NCBI GenBank assembly: GCA_028284935.1
Contig: JANQQQ010000036.1
Location: forward strand, 1 to 64,000
Reading direction: 5' to 3'
Length of the DNA stretch: 64,000 nt
Origin: Croceivirga sp.
GTDB taxonomy: Bacteria > Bacteroidota > Bacteroidia > Flavobacteriales > Flavobacteriaceae
A model generated the notes under the pieces. That model saw only the letters and a program-made list of their open reading frames with translations, ran no database searches and was not told the DNA's origin. The position numbers and the translations under genes are program-made. Position 1 is the first letter of the stretch, and each line of letters starts with the position of its first letter. Below, piece after piece: positions 36,193 to 46,714 of this stretch.

Positions 36193-36214
36193 AAAAACCC
36201 CCTATTTTCAGGGG
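36193..36214 (-). terminator. Terminator closing the ABC array
   Basis: Read on the minus strand, CCCCT pairs with AGGGG around a 6-base loop and runs into five T residues. It lies 34 bases after the ATPase stop and probably ends the long permease operon. Confidence 0.7.
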
Positions 36215-36247
36215 ACTTTACGCTAAACGATTCCGACGGTTCAATAA

Positions 36248-36910
36248 TTAAACCTTTCTCCCATCCAATAAATTGATAATTCGAGAACCATATTCAGCAT
36301 TCTTTTCCGAGTGCGTGACTTGGATGATGGTCACTCCTTCCTTATTTAATTGCTTGAACAATTCCATGATTTCCTCCCCTTGCTTGGAGTTGAGGTTACC
36401 TGTGGGCTCATCGGCAAGAATTAGTTTTGGTTTCCCGATCAATGCCCTTGCAACGCCCACCAATTGCTGTTGTCCACCGCTCAACTGTGCCGGGAACAAA
36501 TCCTTTTTTCCCACAATATTAAAACGGTCCAGCATATCCGCCACCATGGCCTTGCGTTCAGCACCTTTGTATTTTTTGTAAAGCAGCGGCATCTCCAGGT
36601 TTTCATAGACGGTAAGGTCATCCAACAGGTGATAGGCCTGAAACACAAATCCAATATATTCCTTGTACAAATTGGAACGGTGCTTTTCTTTAAGGTTGTG
36701 AACAGACTCATCAAAAAAGTAGTATTCCCCTTCATTGAATTGGTCCAACATGCCGATGACGTTGAGCAAGGTAGATTTACCGGAACCTGAAGGACCCATT
36801 ACGGAGATAAACTCTCCTTCTTCAACGGAAAGGTTGATGTCCTTTAATAGAAAAATACGCTGGCCCCCGGAGTTGACCCATTTAAAAATGTTTTTTAATT
36901 CCAACAACAT
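36248..36910 (-). CDS. ABC transporter ATPase (MacB/LolD type)
   Basis: This 220-residue ATPase has Walker A GPSGSGKST at 39-47, the Q loop near 91, signature LSGGQ at 143-147, Walker B with LILADEPTG at 164-172, and the H-loop THSEKNA. The Arg that usually follows LSGGQQQ is Leu here (QQQLVGVARA). It is the only ATPase seen and the last gene of the array of FtsX-like permeases. A palindromic spacer sits between it and the last permease. It likely powers type VII ABC complexes that perform mechanical work on the periplasmic side rather than classical transport. Confidence 0.94.
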   Translation of the reverse strand: MLLELKNIFKWVNSGGQRIFLLKDINLSVEEGEFISVMGPSGSGKSTLLNVIGMLDQFNEGEYYFFDESVHNLKEKHRSNLYKEYIGFVFQAYHLLDDLTVYENLEMPLLYKKYKGAERKAMVADMLDRFNIVGKKDLFPAQLSGGQQQLVGVARALIGKPKLILADEPTGNLNSKQGEEIMELFKQLNKEGVTIIQVTHSEKNAEYGSRIINLLDGRKV

Positions 36911-36938
36911 AATTATAGTTTAAATAGTGTTATGGCAT

Positions 36939-36957
36939 CTGCCGGATTATCAGGCAG
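36939..36957. repeat. Palindrome between the last permease and the ATPase gene
   Basis: The 19-base sequence CTGCC...GGCAG forms a near-perfect hairpin with one mismatch. No T-run follows on the minus strand, so it is not a plain terminator. It could stabilise or modulate the ATPase portion of the message. Confidence 0.5.
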
Positions 36958-36968
36958 AAAACCGTTTT

Positions 36969-39434
36969 TTATTCTTCTTTCAGTCTTTTCAAAAGGCTGT
37001 CGCTAGCAGCGGAGAGGGTTTGCGACAAAATGGTTCCAAACCCAGTTGCGAACATTATACCAATCCCCAAAACAAAAACCCACGGGCTTACATTCACCTT
37101 ATATGCAAATTCTTCCAGCCAAAGTGAATTCACAAAATAGCTCAGAGGAACTGTTACCAGAACAGCAATGATGAACAACGGCAAAAAGCCCTTTGACAAT
37201 AGAAATGTAATATTTTTTGTCTTTGCCCCATGTACCTTTCGAATACTTATTTCCTTTCTTTTTGATTCGGCCGTAAAGGCAGCTATGCCTAAAAGGCCAA
37301 GTGTTGATATGATAATGGTTAAAAACGAAATAAACCCTAATATGTATATGATATCAGAAAAGATGGCGTTCGTACCTTTTAGCTCATCCACATAAATATT
37401 GTACTTAAGTGAGTGCACCTTATCCATCGCTTTCCATTTTTGCTCTACATAGGAAAGTATGGATGTTGTGCTTGCTGTAGGAAGATAGCGGATGTTTAAA
37501 TAGGCAAATTCATTGGGCAAGTACCTTAATACAAGGGGGTCGCTTGGTTCAGCTTCCGTTAATAGATCATATATAAAATTGGCAGTCAACCCGATGACCT
37601 TTACTGGGGTTTGGTTTTCTCCGATTGAGATGGTTTCCCCAACCACGTTCTCTGGAATAGCATGACCCAATAACTTTGCCGCAGCTTCATTTAGTACCAC
37701 ATATTCTTCGTTGTGCATAGGCATCTTGGATGGGAAATTGGTTCCGGCTTTAAGCTCTATTTTTAAATTGGGAAGAAAGTTTTGGTCTACGGCAATAAAA
37801 CTTGATGCCAATTCAGAATCACCGGCTGTGAACTGGTTTTGAAGGAGTACATCGCCGCTATACCCTCCTGTACCGGGAACAAAGGAACTGGCTGAAATAC
37901 CTTGAATGGAGGGGTTTTTGGAAAGCTCATGTGCGAAGGTTCCATAATCCATACCTTGCAATTTAAGGTTGATGATATGGTTTTGGTCAAACCCATATTC
38001 TTTCTCCATTAAGTAGTTCAGTTGCGAAAAAATCAACAGCGTAGTGGTGATAAAAAGAAGCGAGGCACAGAATTGCAAGACCACCAATCCTTTTCTAAGA
38101 TGTAGCCCCTTACCTTTTCCCAGGGTCAGCCCTCTAGTATTACGAAGGGCCTTAACAGGCGAAAAGGATGATAAAAAAGAGGCGGGGAGTACCCCTGCCA
38201 TCAATCCAACGAGAATACTGAACAAGATGAATACGAGAAACAGGGCGATGTCAAATCTAAAATCCAATCGCAAAAATTGGTTCATCCATAAGCCCAAGAA
38301 CATTCGGCTTAACAGCTGGAGTAATCCAATAGCAACTGCCAATGATAACAGCCCAACTAAGATGGATTCCATTATGAACTGTATGAAGACCTGATAACGT
38401 GCGGCGCCCATTGTTTTTCTTACCCCAATTTCCTTGGATCGGGTTAGTGATCGTGCAAAAGACAAGTTGACGTAATTGAAGCAAGCCGAAAAAAGAACGA
38501 TGAAACCTAAAAAGGCAAGCACATAGATAACCTCTACGGGCATTCTCAGACCAATGTCATTATTGTGAAATTTGCTCAAATTGATTTGGGATAGTCCTTC
38601 CTGGGTAAATGCAATAGCAACATCCTCAAGGGTATTGTATTGTTGAAAGGCTATATCGTCCAGAATAGGTTGTACATCCTTTTCGGAAACCCCCTCTTTG
38701 AGCAAGAGATAGAGATAAGCATCAAAATAGTTATCCCAGTTATCAAAAGTGGCATCACTTTTTCCTTGTTTTACCAAGGAAGGCAGGGTAGACATGGAGA
38801 CCAAAAAATCAAATTGGATGTGTGATGGCAAGCTGTTGTCCACAATACCGGTAACCACAAAATCACCCAGAAAGGTTTCTTTGTTTTCGGTAAGAATGAG
38901 ATCAATACCCATGGTATTCAAACCAATATCATTCAGTTTTACGGACTTGCCCATGGGGTCCGTTGCTCCAAATAGTTTTTCTGCCGATGTCTTGGTAAGC
39001 ACTATGGAGAACGGTGCGTTTAAGGCAGTAGCTGCATCCCCGGCAATCAGGTCAAAGTCAAAAACAGCAAAGAGGTGGTCATCCGCATAGCGTCCGGCCA
39101 AAGGAATTCTATTTTCGCCATAAATAACATCCCCACCAACAAAGCTCGATTTTATCTGCACCGCATCTTCCACCAGATGCGGGTAGTTTTCAGAAAGCTG
39201 TTTGGCCAAAGGTAATGGCGTGGAGGCAAAGGAACGCCCCTCCTCAACACTTAAAACACGCACTATCCTATCCCGCTTTTCATGAAAGCCATCCACCTTT
39301 TTTTGGCTATATATCAAGAGGATAATCAGCAGACAGGTTGCCATGCTTACAGACAATCCTAGAATGTTGATTACTGAAAACAGCTTGTGTTTCAATAGGT
39401 TTCGAAAAGCTACCCTTATATAGTTTTTTATCAT
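36969..39434 (-). CDS. MacB/FtsX-type permease, array member 12 (last)
   Basis: This 821-residue permease has two halves. Half one has helix 1 (about 20-42), a periplasmic domain (45-300) and three helices (about 303-425) with SKEIGVRKTMGAARYQ, closing with SPVKALRN. Half two repeats this, with a helix at about 449-471 and KEISIRKVHGAKTKN before the last helices. The C terminus departs from all others: the usual NPxxxLRxE tail is replaced by AASDSLLKRLKEE. It is the closest permease to the ATPase gene (58-base gap). It may be the founding partner or a specialised member. Confidence 0.92.
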   Translation of the reverse strand: MIKNYIRVAFRNLLKHKLFSVINILGLSVSMATCLLIILLIYSQKKVDGFHEKRDRIVRVLSVEEGRSFASTPLPLAKQLSENYPHLVEDAVQIKSSFVGGDVIYGENRIPLAGRYADDHLFAVFDFDLIAGDAATALNAPFSIVLTKTSAEKLFGATDPMGKSVKLNDIGLNTMGIDLILTENKETFLGDFVVTGIVDNSLPSHIQFDFLVSMSTLPSLVKQGKSDATFDNWDNYFDAYLYLLLKEGVSEKDVQPILDDIAFQQYNTLEDVAIAFTQEGLSQINLSKFHNNDIGLRMPVEVIYVLAFLGFIVLFSACFNYVNLSFARSLTRSKEIGVRKTMGAARYQVFIQFIMESILVGLLSLAVAIGLLQLLSRMFLGLWMNQFLRLDFRFDIALFLVFILFSILVGLMAGVLPASFLSSFSPVKALRNTRGLTLGKGKGLHLRKGLVVLQFCASLLFITTTLLIFSQLNYLMEKEYGFDQNHIINLKLQGMDYGTFAHELSKNPSIQGISASSFVPGTGGYSGDVLLQNQFTAGDSELASSFIAVDQNFLPNLKIELKAGTNFPSKMPMHNEEYVVLNEAAAKLLGHAIPENVVGETISIGENQTPVKVIGLTANFIYDLLTEAEPSDPLVLRYLPNEFAYLNIRYLPTASTTSILSYVEQKWKAMDKVHSLKYNIYVDELKGTNAIFSDIIYILGFISFLTIIISTLGLLGIAAFTAESKRKEISIRKVHGAKTKNITFLLSKGFLPLFIIAVLVTVPLSYFVNSLWLEEFAYKVNVSPWVFVLGIGIMFATGFGTILSQTLSAASDSLLKRLKEE

Positions 39435-39458
39435 GATTATTTCCTTCAGGGATAAAGA

Positions 39459-41825
39459 TTATTCTGATTGCAAGTTTTTAATGGGATTTCGATTGGCTGC
39501 TATCAAAGCTTGACTTCCAACTGTTAGTATGGCTATGGCCAATGCTATCAAACCCGCCCAGATAAAATGGGATGCCTGTAATGGAATATGATATGCAAAG
39601 TTTGACAGCCAATCCGCCGTTAATACGTAACCTAAGGGAACCGCAATGGCTATGGCTATGATTACGAGGGCGGCAAATTCTTTTGTTAGCATAAGAACCA
39701 CCTGTCTTGAAGTCTGCCCCAAAACCTTTCGAATACTTATTTCTTTACGCTTTTGAAATGCGGTAAACAAAGCAAGTCCAAATAGTCCCAAAGATGAAAT
39801 GATTATGGCCAGGGCAGCAAAATACTTAGACAATAATGCTATGACTTGTTCAGAACGGTAAAGCTCTTGAAAATTCTCATCTAAAAAACGGTATTCAAAA
39901 GGAAAATCCGGGTTAAACGTATGATAAAGGCCTTTGATTTGATCAAGGGTTTTGAGGTGGTCCTTGGCATTCAATTTCAAGACAATATTATCCCCTTTGC
40001 CCAATTCCAGGAATAGCGGTTTAATAGGTTCATACATGGATTCAAAATGAAAGTCCTTTACCACCCCAACAATGGTTTTGTAACCTTCAAAATACACTTG
40101 GGAGCCAATGGGGTCGTCTTCGTATCCCATGATTTTTATAGCCGTTTCATTAAATATGATGCCATTTTCATCTGCTTTTGAGTTTTCCAAAAATGAACGC
40201 CCCTTAATTACCTCCAGGCCCAGTAAGTCTATAATCTCAGTTCCGCCTACAATGTCAAAAAACCGAATTTTGAGCTCCTCTTTTTCTTGGTTGGCCCATT
40301 GATACCCATTACTCGAACCTAACCTGCCCGGAAGGTCTCCCCACATATGGGAGGCTTGTGTTACGCCGGTAATCTTTTGAGCTTCCTTCAAAAAGATCTG
40401 ATAACTTTCATCTAAATTCCCTTCTAAAGGGAAAGAAACTACCTGTTCCTGGTCATACCCCAATTCTTTGTCCTGCATAAAATTTATTTGCTTTGAGATG
40501 GTCAAAACAGCAATCAATAAAAAGATGGATATGGTAAATTGGAAAACAACCAAGCCTTTTCTGAACCATTGCTGACTAGGCCCTGTATTAATCTTTCCCT
40601 TTAAAGACTCAGAGGGTTGTTGTTTAGAAAGGAATAGTGCAGGATAAATACCTGAAATGACACCGGTAAAGAGTGTTATGGCCGCAATACCAAGGATGAC
40701 CTCATAGCTAAAGTTAAGTTCTAAGTTTAGACCAATAATCTCATTATAAATGGGCAATAAGAGTTGAACCAAAGGAATCGCAAGCAATAAGGCAAGAAGT
40801 GCCATTAGGACTGCTTCGGTCATAAATTGCAGTAAAAGGGTTCTTCGTTGAACACCAGCGGTTTTTTTTATGCCAATCTCTTTTATTCTTCGTGAGGCAT
40901 TGGCAGTGGCCAAATTCGAAAAATTAATACAGGCCAATGCCAGAATTAGGAACCCAATAATTAAAAACAGGCGTACATATTTCATCCTGCCAGCAAGGGG
41001 CTTCCCATTTTCATGAACATTGTACAGGTAGCGGTCAGCATATTTTTGTGCAAATAAGGAGGTGTTTAAACCTTCCAATTTGGTGTTTAGATAATGTCCA
41101 ATTTTTGAATTAAATTGTTGAAGGGATACCCCAGGTTCAAGAACAAAATGTGCCTGAACGCCCCCATTGTTCCACTTTTTAAGATTGGGTCTCCCTTCCA
41201 AAAACCGATCAAAATTAAACAGCACATCATAAGTAAAGGAAGCGTTTTTTGGATGTTCAAAAACCCCTGAAATGGTATATATTCCATCAAAATATTCGTT
41301 TTTGAACACAATACTTTTTCCAATGGCATTTTCATTGGAATCAAAAAGGGCTTGAGCCATCGTTTTTGAAATGACAATTGCCTCCTTGTTGTTCAACGCT
41401 GTAAACTTGTCTCCTGCAAGAAAATGACTTCCAAAAACATCAAAGTATCCTGGGCCAACAAACTGGGGTTTAGCTTTTATGCTCTTGTCCTCAAAACGCA
41501 GAACGCCATTATAAAAAGAGCGGGGCGCAACAATGGGAATCGCATATTCTATTTCAGGAATCTCCTCAGCCATGGCAAGGGTCATTGGACCAGGGGTGAA
41601 CTCTTCTGTTTCTATGGTGCTTGGAGCAATATAATTGACCATCACCTGAACATGCCGTTCACTATCCTTTTCATCAAACCGATTCATTTGATATTGACCG
41701 GTAGCCCAAAGAAACAACAGTAAAGCCGAGGTCAGTCCGCCAGCAAGGCCAATGATATTAATGAAGAAGATGGTTTTGGACCTCTTAATGTTCCTAAAAA
41801 ATAATTTGATGTGCTGTTTAAACAT
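39459..41825 (-). CDS. MacB/FtsX-type permease, array member 11
   Basis: This 788-residue two-half permease belongs to the subgroup whose N terminus reads like MFKQHIKLFFRNIKRSKTIF. Helix 1 is about 20-42; the periplasmic domain ends in YLYNVHENGKPLAGRMKYV; the coupling-helix region is RIKEIGIKKTAGVQRR. Half two has EISIRKVLGQTSRQ and ends NPIKNLQSE. The gap to the last permease gene is 24 bases. Its closest relatives in the window are members 10 and 8, which share the LGQ motif. Confidence 0.92.
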   Translation of the reverse strand: MFKQHIKLFFRNIKRSKTIFFINIIGLAGGLTSALLLFLWATGQYQMNRFDEKDSERHVQVMVNYIAPSTIETEEFTPGPMTLAMAEEIPEIEYAIPIVAPRSFYNGVLRFEDKSIKAKPQFVGPGYFDVFGSHFLAGDKFTALNNKEAIVISKTMAQALFDSNENAIGKSIVFKNEYFDGIYTISGVFEHPKNASFTYDVLFNFDRFLEGRPNLKKWNNGGVQAHFVLEPGVSLQQFNSKIGHYLNTKLEGLNTSLFAQKYADRYLYNVHENGKPLAGRMKYVRLFLIIGFLILALACINFSNLATANASRRIKEIGIKKTAGVQRRTLLLQFMTEAVLMALLALLLAIPLVQLLLPIYNEIIGLNLELNFSYEVILGIAAITLFTGVISGIYPALFLSKQQPSESLKGKINTGPSQQWFRKGLVVFQFTISIFLLIAVLTISKQINFMQDKELGYDQEQVVSFPLEGNLDESYQIFLKEAQKITGVTQASHMWGDLPGRLGSSNGYQWANQEKEELKIRFFDIVGGTEIIDLLGLEVIKGRSFLENSKADENGIIFNETAIKIMGYEDDPIGSQVYFEGYKTIVGVVKDFHFESMYEPIKPLFLELGKGDNIVLKLNAKDHLKTLDQIKGLYHTFNPDFPFEYRFLDENFQELYRSEQVIALLSKYFAALAIIISSLGLFGLALFTAFQKRKEISIRKVLGQTSRQVVLMLTKEFAALVIIAIAIAVPLGYVLTADWLSNFAYHIPLQASHFIWAGLIALAIAILTVGSQALIAANRNPIKNLQSE

Positions 41826-41844
41826 GATTTTGATTAAAAGGGGG

Positions 41845-44217
41845 TTATTCGTCTTTAAGGGCGTGAACGGGATTTTTATTGGCCGCTTTTACGGCCTGAC
41901 TTCCAACCGTGAGCAGTGCAACCAATATAGCTGCTATCCCGGCCCCTACGAAATATCCGGCATGTAGTGAAATTCTGTAGGCAAATTGCGAAAGCCAATT
42001 TGAAGCCAGCAAGTATGAAATGGGCAAAGCAATGGCTATGGAGATCAAGACCAATTTCATGAATTCGCTGGAAAGCATTACAGTCACCTGGGAAACAGTT
42101 TGTCCCAACACCTTCCGGATACTGATTTCCTTCCTTCTCCGTTCTGCTGAAAAGGCGGCCAAACCAAACAGCCCCAAGCAAGAAATCAATATGGCCATGG
42201 CTGCAAAATATTTTGATAGTGTGGATACGCGCTGTTCTGACTGATACAGTTCTTGGTATTGATTGTCCAAAAAGCGAAAATCAAAGGCAAGTCCCGGATT
42301 GAATTCCCCATACAGCTTTTCTAGGGAAGCAATGGCCATTTTCTCTTCACCTGCTTTTATTTTGACCACTAAATTGCTGATCCACTCGGTTCTACATAAT
42401 AGGGCCATAGGGGTAATTTCGTTGTAGAGGGATTGGATATTAAAGTCTTTGACCACACCAATGATTTCCCTATTTGGTCCCCGCATATCAATGATGGTCC
42501 CTATTGGATTTTCAAGCCCCATGACCTCAACGGCGGTCTCATTCAATATGATTTTTGATTCGTTGTTGGGTTTTTCATTGATGTAGGTTCTTCCTTCCTT
42601 TAATTCGATACCCATGGTTTCTATAAACTCCGGACCTACGTGGGCATGCCTAAAATTAATGTGTTTGGACTCTTCGGTCTGACCAGGCCAACTATGCCCC
42701 CTTGAGGAATTACTAAAATTGGTCATCCCTCCTTGCATGTAGGTTGCATTGACCACCCCAGGCAATTGTTTTGCCTGTTCCAGAAACACATCAACTTTGC
42801 CGAGCAATCCGTCCTGTATTTCAAAAATCAGCACATTGTCCTTGTTGTAGCCCAAGTTTTTCGATTGAACGTAATCCAGTTGCATATAAATAACACTAAC
42901 GGCTACAATCAATAAAATGGAGATGCTAAATTGAAAAATGACCAATCCTTTCCGGGCCAAAAGTTCACCAAAGGAGCTATTGATCTTGCCTTTCAAAACT
43001 TTTACAGCACTGAACTTTGTTAAATAAAGCGCTGGGTAACTTCCTGAAAATAGCCCTGTCAATAGCGCAATCAAAAGAAGGGTGACTATCATGCTACCTT
43101 CAATGGCAAATGTTAGTTCCTTGCCAGTGACCGTATTGAACCATGGCAATAGAAGAAGTACGATAACAACTGCAAATCCCAATGAAAAGTAGGACAGTAA
43201 AAGGGATTCTGAAAGAAACTGAATGATCAGGGATTTCCTGTTGGCACCAACCGCTTTTTTAACCCCAACTTCCTTTAGCCGCCTTGTGGCCCTTGCCGTG
43301 GAAAGGTTCATGAAATTGATGCAAGCAATGGATAGCACAAAAAGGGCTACAAGGGAAAACAGGATCACATAGTTGATTCGTCCACCAACTTGCTTCCCGT
43401 TCTCATAATTTCCCCTGAGGTAATTATCGCTGTATTTGGTAAACAACACCTGTTCTTCATATTTGTTCCGTTTTGATACAAAATCCACCATTTTTTGATT
43501 AAACGCATTGATATCCGTTTTGGGCGTTAAAAGTGCGTACACGCTTGAGCTGTTGCTATACCACGCAATGTCATCGGGATCTCTGTATTTAAGAAAGGTA
43601 TTGTAAGGCAAGATAAAGTCGAATTGCTGGGAAGAATTTCGCGGTACCTCAAAAACTCCAGAGATTGTAAATACCTCATCGATTTCTTCTTCACCCTCTG
43701 TTATAGTAAGTGTTTTTCCTAGGGGGTCCACGCCTTCTCCAAAAAAGTTGTTGGCCAATTCCCGGGAAATGACCACGGAATTCACATCGAACAAAGCGGT
43801 ATTTTTATTCCCGGAGATGAAAGGATAGGAAAAGACATTAAAGAAGTCTTCGCTGGCCATAATACCAAGAGCACTTAATTTTTTATCCCCGGTCTCCAAA
43901 CTGGCATTATTGTCAAACTCGTAGACTGCGGTAGCCAACTCCACTTCCGGCACCTCTTCTTGTAAGGCGGTTAGCATTAGGCTTGAATTGGAAGAGAAGG
44001 TGGCCAATACTCCCGGGGCCACGGGCACATTTCTACGTACTTGGTACAATCGCTCATCGTGCTCATGAAATTTATCCATGGCAAGTTCATCAGACACCCA
44101 GAGGTACACCAACAATACACAGGCCAAACCGGAGGATAAGCCTACCAAGTTGATCAAAAAAGTACTCTTGTGTTTTTGAATTTTTCTTAAATACAATACA
44201 ATGTTGTGCTTAAACAT
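41845..44217 (-). CDS. MacB/FtsX-type permease, array member 10
   Basis: This 790-residue permease of the same subgroup as members 8 and 11 begins MFKHNIVLYLRKIQKHKSTF. The motif YLRGNYENGKQVGGRINYV precedes the first three-helix block with RLKEVGVKKAVGANRK. The second half has EISIRKVLGQTVSQ, and the tail is NPVHALKDE. The gap to the next gene downstream is 19 bases. No lipobox is present. Confidence 0.92.
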   Translation of the reverse strand: MFKHNIVLYLRKIQKHKSTFLINLVGLSSGLACVLLVYLWVSDELAMDKFHEHDERLYQVRRNVPVAPGVLATFSSNSSLMLTALQEEVPEVELATAVYEFDNNASLETGDKKLSALGIMASEDFFNVFSYPFISGNKNTALFDVNSVVISRELANNFFGEGVDPLGKTLTITEGEEEIDEVFTISGVFEVPRNSSQQFDFILPYNTFLKYRDPDDIAWYSNSSSVYALLTPKTDINAFNQKMVDFVSKRNKYEEQVLFTKYSDNYLRGNYENGKQVGGRINYVILFSLVALFVLSIACINFMNLSTARATRRLKEVGVKKAVGANRKSLIIQFLSESLLLSYFSLGFAVVIVLLLLPWFNTVTGKELTFAIEGSMIVTLLLIALLTGLFSGSYPALYLTKFSAVKVLKGKINSSFGELLARKGLVIFQFSISILLIVAVSVIYMQLDYVQSKNLGYNKDNVLIFEIQDGLLGKVDVFLEQAKQLPGVVNATYMQGGMTNFSNSSRGHSWPGQTEESKHINFRHAHVGPEFIETMGIELKEGRTYINEKPNNESKIILNETAVEVMGLENPIGTIIDMRGPNREIIGVVKDFNIQSLYNEITPMALLCRTEWISNLVVKIKAGEEKMAIASLEKLYGEFNPGLAFDFRFLDNQYQELYQSEQRVSTLSKYFAAMAILISCLGLFGLAAFSAERRRKEISIRKVLGQTVSQVTVMLSSEFMKLVLISIAIALPISYLLASNWLSQFAYRISLHAGYFVGAGIAAILVALLTVGSQAVKAANKNPVHALKDE

Positions 44218-44293
44218 TTTTTAGGGATTAGGGTTATGGCTCAAAAAGTATCTGATTTTTGTTGTTATTTTTTCCTTGTTCATTAAATGATAT

Positions 44294-46699
44294 CTATTCC
44301 GATCGTAAGTTTTTTGCTGGATTGACCAAAGCCGCCTTAACCGATTGAAAACTGCAGGTGAGCAAAGCGATGAATAGGGTGATGAAACCACCGGATAGAA
44401 ACATCCATAGCGAAGGCTGTATGCGATAGGTAAATCCTTCCAACCACTGCCCCATAAAATAGTAGACAAAAGGTGAGGCAATAATAAAGGACAGCCCAAC
44501 AATCTTGGTATATTCCAAGGAAAACAGTGCAATGTTTTCGAGCAGGGTGGCGCCCAACACTTTCCGAATACTGATTTCCCTGCTCTTTCGGGAAACGATA
44601 AAGGACATTAACCCAAAAAGACCTAAACAACCTATGATAATGGACAAAATGGAGAAGGTGGTGAATCCCTTAAAAATCAAATTTTCAACCAGGTATTCCT
44701 TTTCAATGGCGTCATCCAAAAATTGTTGTTTGTATACACTGTTCGTAAAAAGCTCTTCCCAATAGGTTTGAATTTTATCTATCCCACTTACTTTGGACCC
44801 TTCCCACTTTATAAAGGCACTGTTTTGAAAGTAGTTCCAATTTAAAAGGATACATGGTGAAATCTCATTTTGCAAGGCATTGTTATGAAAGTCTTTAACG
44901 ACGCCAACAATGGTTGCTTCACCCTCGTTGATTTGAACTTTTTTCCCTAAGGCCTCTTGGGGTGTCCACCCATAAGATTTTAAAAGCGTCTCGTTGACGA
45001 TGAATTCGTCAAAGGTGTCTTTGTTGGAATGGAAGTTTCTACCTGCCAATAATTCCAATCCAAAAAAGTCCAAGTAATGTACATCCCCTATCTTCATCTC
45101 GGCTTCCAATGATTCCTCTGGAGACTGTTCGGGTAGCCTAAAGGTGGTACCTAACTGAAGACCATTCACCGCCATGGGCGGCCCGGAACCAATGGCAACT
45201 TTGGCAATCTCTGAATTGGACAGCAGTTTTTCGCGAAATAGCAAGCCTTTTTCAGTATCCGGAATTTCAGAAATGAGCGCCGTTTCTTTATCGAAACCCA
45301 AATCACTGTTCTTAAAATGCTCCATTTGAAAAGCAAGGATAATAGCACCAATGACAAACAGTTGAACAATGACGAACTGGGCCGTCACCAATCCCTTTCT
45401 AATATCTGAAGACTTATTTTTTCTAAGCTGTACCCTACCCCTTAACGCATTTACGGGATTGGAAGCTGCAAAAACAAGGGCAGGATAAACGCACGCAATA
45501 CCAGTTGCAATGACGGCCACAATGAGAATATAGACGAAATGCCTAGGTAAAAAGGCTAGCTTAAGTTCCATTAATGTCAAATTGCTGTTGAGCAATTGGA
45601 TCAATCCCTGGATGAGCACAATGGACAAGATGGAAGCTATAAGGATAAGTAAGCTGTTTTCAAAAATTGATTGGAGTATTAGGTGCAAGCGATTACTACC
45701 CATAACTTTTCTGACACCCACCTCTTTGGTTCTGGTATGGGATTGTGCTGTTACCAAGTTGACAAAGTTGACCAAGGCAATCAACAATACAAATAGGGCA
45801 ATGATCTTTGCAATGTTGAGAATGTTCTTTGGCATGATATAGCCACCGGGACTTGAGCCGTACTTGGTCTCGTTGTGAATTTCCATTAAGGGTTGGAGAT
45901 AATAGGAAATTCGTTTGTCGTCCAAGGGTTTTAAATATGTTTTCTTCCATCCAGCGATTTTGGACTCCAAAGCACTCTTATTGGCTACCTTGTTGAGAAC
46001 AACATAGGTAGTGCCTTGATAATTGCCCGACCAATTTGAAGAATAGTAGGGATTGTTAGTTTTAAAGAACTCATAGGGAATGAGCATGTTGTACTGATGA
46101 TCTCCATTGCCTTTTGGGGTTCCAATGACTCCGGTGACCTTTAAAGGATCTTTTGTTTGAAGCGCAATAATTCTACCCAAGGCCTTATGATAATTCCCCT
46201 TTGTAAGATTAAAATAGCGTTGTGCCAACTTTTCGGTCAATACAACGGAGTTGGTTTCCTTAAGGGCATCTTCTTTGTTTCCGGCGAGCCATTCAACATC
46301 AAAGACTTTGGGATAAAAAGGATCCACAAAGAGCACTTTGGGTTCTTCAAATAAATTGTTTCCTCCATAAGCATCGTCCACTTTGAAAACTCGCGTTACG
46401 GGACCGGATATTTGTGTTACCATTTCAATTTCCGGTAAATCGTTTCTCATAGCAGCTGCCAACGGATAGGCCGTGGTATTCCAATACAGCGTTTCATTGG
46501 GCAATTGGGTATGCTGGACTACCCGGAAGGTGGTGTCTGCCTTTTTATGGAAGGAATCAAAAGAAGACTCGTATTCTACAAATATCAATAGAACAATGCA
46601 AGCACTTATTCCCAAGGTTAGACCAAAAACATTGATAAAGGAACTTAATTTGTTCCTGAACAGGTTTCTTACCGCTATTTTTAGAAAGTTCTTGAGCAT
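44294..46699 (-). CDS. MacB/FtsX-type permease, array member 9
   Basis: This 801-residue permease of the other N-terminal subgroup begins MLKNFLKIAVRNLFRNKLSS. The periplasmic exit motif is unusual (KYGSSPGGYIMPKNI). Coupling regions are RTKEVGVRKVMGSNRL and REISIRKVLGATLLE, and the tail is NPAKNLRSE. A 76-base gap, the largest inside the array, follows its stop, and I see no clear signal in it. Confidence 0.92.
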   Translation of the reverse strand: MLKNFLKIAVRNLFRNKLSSFINVFGLTLGISACIVLLIFVEYESSFDSFHKKADTTFRVVQHTQLPNETLYWNTTAYPLAAAMRNDLPEIEMVTQISGPVTRVFKVDDAYGGNNLFEEPKVLFVDPFYPKVFDVEWLAGNKEDALKETNSVVLTEKLAQRYFNLTKGNYHKALGRIIALQTKDPLKVTGVIGTPKGNGDHQYNMLIPYEFFKTNNPYYSSNWSGNYQGTTYVVLNKVANKSALESKIAGWKKTYLKPLDDKRISYYLQPLMEIHNETKYGSSPGGYIMPKNILNIAKIIALFVLLIALVNFVNLVTAQSHTRTKEVGVRKVMGSNRLHLILQSIFENSLLILIASILSIVLIQGLIQLLNSNLTLMELKLAFLPRHFVYILIVAVIATGIACVYPALVFAASNPVNALRGRVQLRKNKSSDIRKGLVTAQFVIVQLFVIGAIILAFQMEHFKNSDLGFDKETALISEIPDTEKGLLFREKLLSNSEIAKVAIGSGPPMAVNGLQLGTTFRLPEQSPEESLEAEMKIGDVHYLDFFGLELLAGRNFHSNKDTFDEFIVNETLLKSYGWTPQEALGKKVQINEGEATIVGVVKDFHNNALQNEISPCILLNWNYFQNSAFIKWEGSKVSGIDKIQTYWEELFTNSVYKQQFLDDAIEKEYLVENLIFKGFTTFSILSIIIGCLGLFGLMSFIVSRKSREISIRKVLGATLLENIALFSLEYTKIVGLSFIIASPFVYYFMGQWLEGFTYRIQPSLWMFLSGGFITLFIALLTCSFQSVKAALVNPAKNLRSE

Positions 46700-46714
46700 G
46701 ATTTTTGTTTTTAA

